Origin: Limnohabitans sp. Rim8
GTDB lineage: Bacteria; Pseudomonadota; Gammaproteobacteria; Burkholderiales; Burkholderiaceae_C
Assembly: GCF_945901735.1 (NCBI RefSeq)
Contig: NZ_CAMDLM010000012.1
Coordinates: 36,455-100,454, forward strand
Length of the DNA: 64,000 bases
Direction of reading: 5' to 3'
The notes under the pieces are model-generated. The model was not told the DNA's origin. It was given only the letters and a program-made list of their open reading frames with translations, and searched no databases. Numbering within the stretch: position 1 is the first letter of the stretch; each line of letters opens with the position of its first letter. Positions 48,901 through 60,900 of this stretch are shown one piece after another. The translations under genes were made by a program, and so were the position numbers.

Positions 48901-51900
48901 AAAACGATGTCAATGCTTTTGTGCGTGGCACCTCGTTGACTGCACCCTCGGAGCTGACGTCGGCCAATGGCAATGTGCTCATCAGCACCGAGCGCGGCTC
49001 GGCCATCGTGGCCAACGGCCGCGCCACGGCGGTGGCGATTTCGGCCAGCCTGTCCAGCGGCGCCACCGCAGTCTCGGGTGCGGGCACGCTTGCGCTCAAC
49101 CGCATCACTGGCAGTTCGCAGGCCTATGCGCAGTGGGCCGACATCGTCACGGGCGCGCCCGTGGATCCAGACGCCGAAGCGCCCGCTGAGGAGGGCGCCG
49201 ATGCTGGTACAGATACAGGCACCGAAGCAGTCAGCCCAGACGAGGAACTGGCCGACGCCCCCAGCACCGGTAACGTCGAGATCAAGGTCACCGACGATGC
49301 CCACATCAGCGCCTACCTGCGCTCGGTGGCCGCTTCCGTGTCCTTCGGCATGTCGGGCTCGTCCAAGGCCGCCGCCGTGGGCCTGTCGGTGGCGCGCAAC
49401 CTGATCGGCATGGCGCCCACCCAGGTCAGTTACGACTACGCGGCCACCGCCTACGACAAGGACAACAAGCTCACCGAGCTGGTCAAGGGCAAGCGCGTGC
49501 TGCTCGACTCGGCCTTGATGGGCAACGACATCTACGAATACGTCGGCGACAAGTACACCGACGATGACGGCATCGACCTGGTCAACCAGAACTACTCTGA
49601 CGAGAGCCTGTGGCGCCTGGTCAGCTACAGCGCCTCTGTGGTCAACACCCGGGCGCAGCTGGTGCACAGTTCCGTGGAGGCCAGTGGCGACCTGAACATC
49701 GAGGCCGTCAGCAGCGCCCGCATCGAGGCCACGGTGCTGGCCGCCGCCGCTGCGGTGGGCGCGAGCGCCAGTTCCTCGGCCTACAGCCTGAGCGCCGCCG
49801 GCGCCTATGCCGAAAACCGCATCAACGCCAGCTTGCAGGCCGGCGTGCTGGGCAACCCGGCCGATCCTTTGACGCTGGAGGCCGAGTCGATCACGGTGCG
49901 CGCGGAAAACCTCGCCACCATCGATGCGATCACCGGCGCGGCGGCCCTGTCGGCCTCGCTTTCGGGTGCAGGCACCGCCGCTTCGGTGGCCATCGGCCTG
50001 TCGCTGGCCTTCAACAGCATCGATGCCGACACCCTGGCCGATGTGGTGGGCGCCGATCTGGTGGCCCGCAGCGGCTCGGTCGAGCTGCGCGCGATCTCCG
50101 CAGGCGTGGACCGCAAGGAGCTCGACTACGACGCGATGAAGCAAGCCGGCTTGACGGCCGACGCGCTCAACGCCCTGGCCAATGCCGGCAAGAAGACGAG
50201 CTACAGCAGCGACGAAGACCAAAGTTGGGATTACCTGGCGCTTGACGGCGTGGTCGAGCTGCGCGAGATTGAAACCGGCAGCGTGCTGGGCATCACCACC
50301 AGCCGCATGCCGCGGGTGCGGGTCGAGGTGCTGGACGCCAATCGCCAGCCCACTGGCGACTACATCATCTACGAGCTCGACAACGATGAGCTGCTCTACG
50401 AGAACCTGGGCAAGCTGGTCGATCTGCGCACGCTGTACAACTTTACCCAGGAGCAGATTGAAGACAGCGGCAACTGGAGCGTGGTCTCCACCGACGCGCA
50501 GACCGTCAAGACCGGCTACACCGTGCGGGTGGCCGAAGGCCACATGGCCGGCGGCGAGGTCGGCCGGGTCTATGTGTTTGGCGGCGTGGAGGAAGACTAC
50601 ACCACCGAAGACGGTGAGCGCATCGAAGGCAAGACCTGGCGCCTGGTCAAGACGGGCGATGTGGTGCTGGTGGCCAGCAACCACATGGAAGAGTCGACGC
50701 TGGGCCCGCCCAAGGAAAGCGGCCTGGCCGGCAAGCTGTTCCGCTACCAGGGCGCCTCGCAGCGCATCGACCTGTCAACCGTCGAACTCGAAGACGCCCC
50801 CGATTGGGAGGCGCTCTCGGTCGAGGAAGACGTGGAGCTGTGGAAGGAAGACTACAGCAACACCGACCGCTGGCGCCTGGCCAGCGACTTTGCCAACCCC
50901 GAGCTGCAGCCCAAGCTGGTTGAGGCACTGCAAGAAGCCGGGGTGGAACTGCCCACGCTCGACGAGGTGCACGCGGCCTATATGTACCGCAGCACCGAGG
51001 GCCTGAGCTGGGACTACACACAAGAAGACGGTGTGCAAACCCTGCTCAAGGGCGACCGGGTGGCCATCCTCTTGGGCGAGGACGCCGGCAAGGTCTATGA
51101 ATACAAGGGCGAATTGCCGCTCGATGACCTCACGCTCGATGAGGAGGCCATCGCAGAAGGCGGCGCCGACGCCGCCGCCGATGAGGCGCTCGACGGGCTT
51201 GAATTTGATCTGTCTGAGGAAGACTTCGAAGACACCGACCGTTGGGAAGAGGTCAAGGTCAATGGCTACCGCCTGAGCAAGGGCGACACCGTGCGCGTGG
51301 CGCGCGGCCACGAGGGCGGCGGCGAGGAAGACCGCATTTACCGCTACGTGGGCGTCAACAACCTGCTGTTCTTGGCCGACGAGGACTACTCCGACGAATC
51401 GCGCTGGCAGATGATGCCGGTGGAGGTCACGGTGTCGGTGGTCGAAGAGGGCAAGCGCTGGAAGCTGGTCGATGCGGCCGGCAAGAGCTACACCCTGACC
51501 TTCAACGAGGCCCCTGCCGGCTCCTCGGCGGCCTCGACCGCGGTGGTGGCGCGCAACAGCATCAACGCGGTGTCGGTGGCGGCCTCGGCGGCCATCGGCA
51601 TCAGCGGCGGCGGCACCGGTCTGGCCTTTAGCGGCGCGGGCGCGGTGGCCCTCAACACCATCAGCGGCTCGACCGACGCCTTGCTGCGCGCCGGCTCGGC
51701 CAGCGCCGAAGAGGGCGACGTGGTGCTGCAAGCGAGCAGCGACAAGAGCATCAGCGCGACGATTGCCGCCCTGTCGGTGGCCATTGCCGGCGGCAGCGGC
51801 AACGGCCTGGGCGCGTCCATTGGCATTGCAGTGGCCCGCAACCTGATTGGCCAGGAAGGCTTTGGCCGGGTGGGCGAGGATTCGATCGCCACCGTGCGCG

Positions 51901-54900
51901 CCCTTGTTATCGATTCGGACATCACCACCGGCGGCGTGCTGGATTTGCGCGCCGATGCGCGGCAGGTCATCAACTCTCTGGTGGTCTCAGGCTCGGCGGC
52001 CGTGGGCATCGGCGGCGGCAATGGCCTGGCCGCCAGCGGCTCGGGCGTGTGGGCCGAAAACCAGATCGGCACCCGCGTCCATGCCGGGGTGAGCACCGCC
52101 ACCGAACTGGGCGAGCGGCCCAGCGACATCGAGGCCGGCGAGGTGCTGGTGCAAGCCACCGACCGCTCGTCCATTCGCTCCTTTGCCGGCGCCGCCTCGC
52201 TGGCTGCCGCTTTTGGTGGCAGCGTGGGTGCGGCCCTGTCGATCGGGGTTTCGCTGGCGCGCAACATCATCGACGGCTCGGTCATTGCTTCGCTCGACGG
52301 TGCCACGCTGAGCTCTGGCGGCACCGTGTTGGTACAGGCCCTGTCCGATGCCGATATCCAGGTCTTCGGCCTGGCCGCCTCGGTGGCCATTGGTATCGGC
52401 GGCAGCGCCGGTGTGGGCATCAGCGGCGCCGGTGCCTCGGCGCTCAACGTCATCCTGGGCGATACGCTGGCGCGGGTGCACGACAGTGCGATCACTGCCG
52501 CCGACGACGTGACCGTCGATGCCAAAGCCAACAACCGCATCAAGGCCACCATCATCTCAGCCTCCATCGGCGTGGGCGCCGGTGGCGGGGCCGGTTTTGG
52601 CGCATCGATCGGCATCTCGCTGGCGCGCAACTACGTGGGCTACGACCCCACCGGCTACACCGGCCCGGTCAGCTATGTCTCGGGCACCGACAAGCCCAAC
52701 CGCATCAGCAACGGCCAGATCGTGCGCCTGGGCGCCGCTTCCGGTGCGCGCGCCAACGAGGTCTACAAATACATCGGCGACGACGACCTCGAGGGCAAGG
52801 ACGACGACGACGGCAACCCGATCGACCTGATCCTGAGCCAGGATTTTTCGGACACCGCGAAGTGGGAGCAGCTGACCAATCCGGCGGCCAACCGCATCGA
52901 GGCCTTCATCACCGAATCGTCGGTGGGCAAGACGGCCGACGTGTTCGACAGCACGCTCGACCTGAAGGTCTCGGCGCTGTCGCAGCAGACCATCCACTCC
53001 ACCGTCTTTGCCGGCTCGGTCGCTGCCTCGGGCGGCGGTGCGGCGGCGGTGGCGATCAGTGGCGCCGGCGGCAGTGCGGTCAACCGCATCGGCTCGACCA
53101 CCCGCGCCTATGTGGCCAACACCACCGACCGCGGCATCAAGGTCGACGGCGACATCGACATCATCGCGCTCGACAGCGCCAGCATCTCGTCGTCGGTGTT
53201 TGCGGTGTCGGTCGCGGCATCCTTTGGCGCTTCAGGCGTGTCGGTGGCGGTCAGTGTGTCGCTGTCGGACAACAGCATCCTGAGCACGGTCGAGGCCTTC
53301 ACCGACCGCGCCTTGCTGTTCTCCACCGAGGGCTCGATCACCCTCGACGCGCGCGAATCGGCCAGCATCGATGCGGCCTCCACCGCGGTGGCGGTGGCCT
53401 TGTCGGTCAGCGTGGGCGCGGCAGTGGCCGGCGGCGGTGCCAATGCCTACAACACCATCGACACCACCACCCGGGCCTGGTCGGGCCGCAGCACCGAAGA
53501 GAAGGTGGTCAACAGCATCACCGGCCTGAGCGAGCTGTATGCGGCAGGCGACATCACCGTCAATGCGCTCAGTGCCTCGAACGCCAACGCGGTGGTCACG
53601 GCCGCAGCGGCCAGCTTTGGCGTGGTGGCCGCTGCCGCCGCCGGCACGCAGACGCGCAACACGCTCTCGCCCGTGGTCGATGCCTTCATCGCCGCCACCG
53701 AGGTCAAGTCGCCCGGCACGGTGCTGATTTCCGCGCGTGCCGACCAGGACGCCAATGCCCGGTCGAATGCGCTGGCCATCAGCGGCGGCCTGTCGGTCTC
53801 GGTCGGTGTGTCCTCGGTCACCACAGTCGATTCGAGTGCCATCAACGCGGCCGTGGGCGATCTGTCCCAGGTTCAGGCCGGCGTGCTGCGCGTCAGCGCC
53901 AAGGCCTATGACCGCATATACCAAAAGTCGTCGGCCTCCAGCGGCGGCCTGATCGCCGGTGCCGGCGCCCTGTCCAACCTGAGCATTGTGGGCAGCACGG
54001 TGGCCGGCATCGGCAAGAACGCCAAGGTCGAGGCCGGCCTGGTCGACCTGATCGCCCACCGCGACCAGGACTTTGATTCGCAGGCCTTCAACCTGGCCGT
54101 AGGCCTGTTTGCCGGCAGCGGGGCGCTGGTCACCAACCTGGTGGCCGGCACTGCCGATGTGAAGATCGGCCAGGGTGCGACGGTCGATGCCGAGTCCATC
54201 TTGATTTACGCCAGCAACCAGGCGGTCAAAAACAAGTACAGCGCGCTCGAAAATTCGCTCGAGTCCTTCTCTGTCAGCGGCGCCTCGATCAGCGCAATCG
54301 CCAGCACCACCAACGTGGGCCGCGCCAGCAGCCGCTTTGGCTCGGTGGTCGATATTGCCGACGATGCGGCGCTCACCGTCGACAGTGCCGGTACCGGCGT
54401 GTTCCGGGTCGAGACGCTCTCGAGCGTCAAGCTCATCGACAAGGTGCGGGTCGACGGCTTGTCCGGCCTGGGCTTTACCGTGGCCCTGGCCACCCAGACC
54501 ACCGATTCGGTCTCCAATATCCGGGTGGGCAAGGGCGCGTCGCTGCGCAACCTGAGCGGCGACCTGATGATGGCCACCCGCACCGACGCCGATGTGCTGG
54601 CCGCCGCCAACACCTTCTCGCTGGCCGCCTTCGGTGTCTCCAACGCCACCGCGCTGGTCAATTTGAATGCCAACAACGACATCGTGCTGACCGATGCCGA
54701 ACTGGTGGGCCGCGACGTCAAGGTCATGGCAGGCCAAAGCCGCGACCGGGTGCCCAACATCCTCTTGGGCAAGGCGCGGGCCGACATGGCGATGATTGCG
54801 CTGAACGGCATCACCGTTCCGGTGCGCTCGGTCAACCTGTATGAGCAAAACCGTGTGGTGCTGGATGGGGCCAGCGAAGTGCGTGCCATAGGCAGCGTCG

Positions 54901-57900
54901 ACCTGCTCGCCGAAAAAGGCATGGGCCGTGCCAAGCTCGACGGCTCGGTGCTCAACCTCAGCCCGGGCGGTGTGTTCTCCGGCCTTTTCCCGGAAGGCGA
55001 CGAAAAGCTGACCGGCAGCAACGAGGTCAGGGTGAGCAATGCGGCCCGCATCGAAGCGGGCATGAACTACAAGACGGTGCTGAGCATCCAGCCTTACACC
55101 GTCTCAGGCAAGCCCAATCTGGCCGGTCATCTTGACGCCGGCAGCGCGCAATCGGCGCGTCTTTCGGCCATCAAGCAGGCCGGCGCAACCGGCGTGGACT
55201 TGAGCAAAGCGGAAAAAGAGGCGCTGGGCCTCGACGAGCTTCAGTCCTACCAGTATGTGGCGCTGGAGATGCAGCAGGTGGCCGTCAGCATCGGGTCTGG
55301 CACCATCGTTGAGCTGGTGGGGCAGGACTACGGCAAGGGCGTCTCGGGCGCGGCCTACCAGCTCGCCCCCGGCTCGATGGCCGACCTCAACCTGGTGTTG
55401 GACCAGGAGGACTACACCAACGCCAGCCGCTGGACGCGCATTGAAGCGGACCACAGGCTGGCCACTTCGGGCAGCTACTTTGTGGGCAAGGCCCAGCTGG
55501 TGCGCACCAGCGACGGCCGCTGGCTGCGCCGCACCGGCGATGCGGTGACGGTCGATGCGGCCACCGAGAGCTTCAACAGCTCGGGCTGGCAAGCCATCCA
55601 GGTGCAGACCAGCGATCGCGGCAAGATCCTGGCGCGCGAGCTCAGCGACGACTTTTATGTGGTCAAGCCCAAGGCCATGACCTTGCCCACGCTGGTCTAC
55701 GCCAACGTGGCCAACCAGCTGTTTGAAGACCGCGCCAAGATCGTGGGCTGGATGTCCAGCCACGCCGGCAATGCCGAGGCGATTGCGCGCTACCAGGCGC
55801 TGCTGGAGAAGATCGACGCCCAGCTCGAAAAAATGGGCTTGGCTTCCAAGAACAGCGGGATCGTCGTGCCGCGCAGCCAGTTCGACCAGATCTTCCTGCG
55901 CCTGCCCAAGGTCGAGGCCTCGGCCGGCCTGATCAACATCCTGAGCGACAGCACGTCGGAGGCCAGCATCCGACTGGCGCAAAGCAGCGGCCGCCTGCTG
56001 GCCCATGCCGACGCCAACATCACGATCAAGAACGAGACGCCTTTTGGTCTGGAGATCAACAACGTCGGCATCCTCAAGGCCAGCCGGGTCGACACGCTCA
56101 ACGGCGCGCAGGTCACGCTCAGTGCGGGCGCGACCTACCTCAACAAGCTCGCGCTCAATGAGCCCGGCCCGGGCGGCCAGAGCGTGATCAACATCACGCA
56201 AGACGCCTTCCCCAAGGAGGCCTATGGCGTCAACGGCAGCCTGGGCGCCTTGAATGCGCCCAGCGGCCCGCAAGACCTCTATGTGCGCGGCAAGATCAGC
56301 AATGCCGACGGCACGCTGAACCTGACCAATCGCGAGGGCAGCATCCACGTCACCGGCGAGATCCGCGCCGGTGCGGTCAACATCAATGCGGCCGGCGACT
56401 TCAATTTGTCGACCGAGGACTGGTTCCACACCGGTGCTGATCCGCGCCAGTACCTGGACTTCAACAAGGTTTTCGGCCGTGAGGTGTACCGCGAAGACGG
56501 CACGGCTGGCACTTCACTGTTTGGCACGGCCGACCCGCGGGTTCAAGCCCTGCTGGCTGCGGCCAGTGGCGGCGCCATACCGCAGACCAAAGAGGAGGAG
56601 GGCAACAGCACCCGCGCCAGCGCCGATGTGCTGACCAGCAATGTGGCCATCAGCGCCCAGCTTCAAGACAAGTTTGACCAAGACTTCTTCAAGCTCTCGG
56701 CCGCCGGCGCCGGCCGGGTCACGGTGGCACTTGACACGGGCTTGACCGCCTCCAACACGATCAATTTCTACGAGTTGTCGCTGCTCGACAGCACCGGCAA
56801 GGTGCTCAATACGGTGCAGACCGGCCGCAACAACAGTTACAGCTTCAATGTGGGGGCGGCCGGTGACTACTATGTGCGCGTCAGCGCGGTGCGCACCTAC
56901 CCGGCCACCACGCCGTCCAACCCGGCGACCACACCCGGCTACACCTACACCGCCTCGGACGGCAAGAAGACCATCAAGCCCGGCGACACGGTGCTGGTCA
57001 AGGACGCAAAGAATGGCGACAAGGTCTATGTCTACGACGACAACGGCAAGGGCAACCCGGTCGGTGGCAAGGAGCGCGAGCTTGATCTGACCAAGACCGA
57101 TCAGTACGCCGACAAGGATTACTGGTGGCAGGTGCAGTACAACCACCGGCCCAACACCTACAAGATCACGGCGGTGTTCACGCCGCCGCAGGCCGAGCCG
57201 ATCAAGACCATCTTTGCCATGGGCGCGATCGACATCAATGCGCGCTACCTCAACATCGACGGCACGATCCAAAGCGGGGTGGACAACATCACGCTGAACA
57301 TCGCGCAGGACTTTGCGCCCAGTCGCTCGACCAATTTCACCGATGCCCTGGGCAAGACCATCAAGGGCCTGGACTACGGCCCGGCCGGCTTTGCCACCGT
57401 CGACGGTTTCTTTGATGCCAACAGCGGCACCATCGTGCTCGAGGACATCAAGCCGACGGCCGGCGTCATCAACCTGACCGGCACCATCATCAGCACCGGC
57501 AACGGCGCGCTCAAGGTGGCCAGCGGCTACGCCTCGATCAACATCAACAACCAAAGCCGCTATGCGCTGGCTGCGGGCCTGATCGATGCCTCGGAAAATC
57601 GCGTCGGCAAGATCACCGTCACCGACAGCAGCACGCTCAAGCGCGAGGTCTACACCTTTGAAAATGGTGGTTATACCCAGCAGCAGTTTCAGGGCACCCT
57701 GGTGCCCCCGGGCATCCCGGGCGGGGTCAGCAGCATCCGGTACGACGACCGGGGCCTGACCGGCGGCCAAGTTTCCGACATTCAAGGCAGCCTGGTCTAC
57801 CAGCCCGAGGCCGGCCGTTACTACGTCTGGACCGAGGGCCAGGCCAAGACCAGCACCACGCTCGATATCTACGAGCAGCGCAGCTTCAACCTCTTGGGCT

Positions 57901-60900
57901 GGGACTGGGACTTCCTGGTGCCCGACACCGCGGCCAAGCTCAGTGACACCCGTTTTACCGACGGCGCGCCGCTGCTCGAGTCGGAGCTGGTCTACAGCGC
58001 CGCCGAGGTGGCCAAGCTGATGGGCCGCCCCGATCTGCCCGCCGTCTTTGTGCAGTACATGCAAAAGCGCAACGCCGCGGTCGACATGGTCAAGGACAAG
58101 TCGATGGTGCGCGACGTGCGGACCAACAAGCTCTACACCTACATTGCCGACAACGGCAAGGTGCAGTTCCCGGTGGCCGATTTCAGCGACACCAAGACCT
58201 GGAAGCTCACCGAGCAGCTCACCGGCGGCAAGGCCATGCCCGATCCGGCCAAAGTGCTGACCGGCGACATCATCAAGGCCACCGGCGAGTCGCCGATCAA
58301 GATGACCGACACCTCGGGCAAAAAGGTCGATTGGACGCCCAAGAAGGCCAACGACACCTTCGAGAGCGACTTTGCCAACCAGGAAATCACCATCGACGGC
58401 CCCACCGAAGAAGGCGGCGGCTGGTTGCGCGAAAAAGTCATCACCACCAAGAAGACCACGGTCACCGGTCTGAAGGACTTCTACACCTACGGTCTGCGGG
58501 CCGATGCCCCGGTGCGCGTGTCCACCCTGATCGGGGCGAGCAAGCCCACCATCAACGTGCAGACCACCGGCAAGCTGCTGCTGCGTGACAGCATCTCCAT
58601 CGGTGCGGTCACCGCGCCCGAAGACCCGGATGCCGAGTTCACCCCGCTGGCCCTGTCGGCCAATGCGATGCAGGTGGGCGGCAATGTGGTGCTCAGCGGC
58701 GCCTTGCCCGACATCCAGACCCACAGCGACGTGACCATCACGGTGAAAGACCCGGTGGGCAAGCTCAACATCCGCGCCACCGGCAATGTGGTGGTCAACC
58801 ACCTGCAAGACCGCGACCACGACCCTTTGCTGGGCAACCGGGGCCTGAAGATCGGCCAGGTGATTGCCGCGACCTATGTCGACGGTGTGGTTGCCACGGC
58901 CGGCAGCGTGACCATCCGCTCGGTCTATGGCGTGGAAGACGCGTCGGTGCTGACTTCGCGCATCGTCGGCGAGTATGTGGAACTGGACGGCGGCGCGGGC
59001 TCGATCCGCGCCACCGTCGACAGCAATGTGCTGGGTGAGGGGGGTCTGGCGGCGCGGGCCAAGGGCAGCATCACCCTAACCGAGGTGCTGGGCGACATGG
59101 TGTTGGCCGCACCCGAGGGCTGGGATGGCGCCTCGGTCCTCTCGACCGGCACCGACGGCAGTGGCAACGATGTGCGCTTGACCGTCAAGCGCGGCGCCAT
59201 CGTCGACGGCGCGCTCGAACGTGCCACCGCCAATGTGGGCGACAGCCTGCAAGCGCTCCAGGCCTCGGGCTTTTCCGAAAAGCAGCTCCAAGCCATCGGC
59301 ATCGGCAGCAAGGCCAACCTGATGGAGCGGGCCCGCTATGCGATGGCGCCCGACCTCATCAAGGCCCTGCTGCCGCACGAAGAGTTGCTGGGCCAAGGTG
59401 AGGGCGGCGGCGCCGAGTCCCTCAACGTGCAGGGCCGAAACATCACCCTGCTGTCAGAAGGCTTGACCGCCGGCGTGAAGTACGGCGTGGGCCGCTCGTC
59501 CGACCGAGTGACCATCACCAACCCGAGCGATTTCGGCAGCTTGACCGAAAGCCACAAGGCTTTGCTTGCGCAGGCCAGCGCGGCCGATGTGATTGAGACC
59601 CAATACCGCCGCTACGAATGGATCGGCGACGAGGCCACGGTCGACCTGTCGGCGGTGGGCACCTTCAACAACGCGCTGCTGTGGCGCGAGGTGGGCGCCA
59701 CAGCCAGGGCGCCGGTCAATTTGCCGGTGCTCGCTTCGAGCGACGGCATTGCCGATGTGGTCAACGGTCAGTGGGTGGAAAACCGGCGCGACCTGTTGAG
59801 CGTGACGCTGCAGGTCACCGACGACATCAACATCAGCGCCAGCGGCGATGTGGCAGTCAAGACCCCGGGCGATGTGGTCATGCGCGCCAAGGACGATCTG
59901 CGCATTGCCGAGGGCAGCCGCAGCGCGCTCGACCTGTGGGGCATCGATGCCGGCGGACGCATGCGCTTGGCCGCGGGTGGCGCCATCACCGCGTTGGACA
60001 GCGTGCAGCGCGACTGGCTGCTGCGCTCGGGCGGCGACATGAGCCTCTTGGCTGACGGCTCGTCCGAGGTCAGCACGCTGGCCGGGCGCATCGCCATGGC
60101 CAATGGCGCGGCGCTGCGCATCGAGATCGGTGAGCAGGGCGAGCCCAAGCCCACCACCGGCTTCATGCCCGGCGTGCTCAACCTCAGTGCCGCCGGCCTG
60201 GTCAACGTGCAGGAACAAACCGGCGACCTGTGGCTGGCCTCGGTGGCTTCGAGCGGTGAAGGCGTCGATGGTGCGCTGACCTTGCAGGCGGCCACTGGTG
60301 AAATTCTGGCGTCCGAGCGCATCTATCACGATGGCGTGACCCATGTGAGCGGCACTGATGTGCGCCTGGTCTCGGGCACAGTGGGCACCATCGACGGCGC
60401 CCGCAACCTGGGCAGCCTGCTCAGGCCGCTTCGTCTGGAGGCGCAAAGCCTGGCCGCATCGGCCTACACCGGCCAAAGCGCGCTGGTGCACATCGCCAAC
60501 ACCGGCGATCTAGAACTGCGCCAGCTTGATCTGACCAGCGGCCAGGTTTTGCTGAGCACCAGCGGGTCGCTGCGCGTGATGCAGGCGGTTCAGCTGACCT
60601 CCGATTCGGGCAACAGGCTGTCGCTGACCGCGATGGACGGCGATATCGATCTGCGCAACGACCTGACCATGGGCCGCGGCCAGATGCTGCTGAGCGCGGC
60701 CCAGGGCCAGGTGCTGCAGTCCAGTAATTCTGACGTGCTCAACGCCGGCGGCGCCATCACCCTCAACGCCCTGGGCCTGGTGCAGGCCTGGGGTGCAACG
60801 CTGTCCAGTCATGCCTCTTCTCAGGGGGGCAACATCACGGTGCGTGTGAGCGGTGACTTGGTGGCCTCCTCGATCAATGCCAGCACGGGCGTGCTCGATG

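Noticed and set aside
46545..50684. Minus-strand reading frame of 1379 codons
   Set aside because: Same explanation; it mirrors plus-strand repeats, has no start signals and would be fully antisense to a convincing gene.
52049..53911. Plus-strand frame of 620 codons inside the giant gene in another frame
   Set aside because: Arg/His/Gly-rich shadow of a GC-rich repeat region; the main frame continues without stop.
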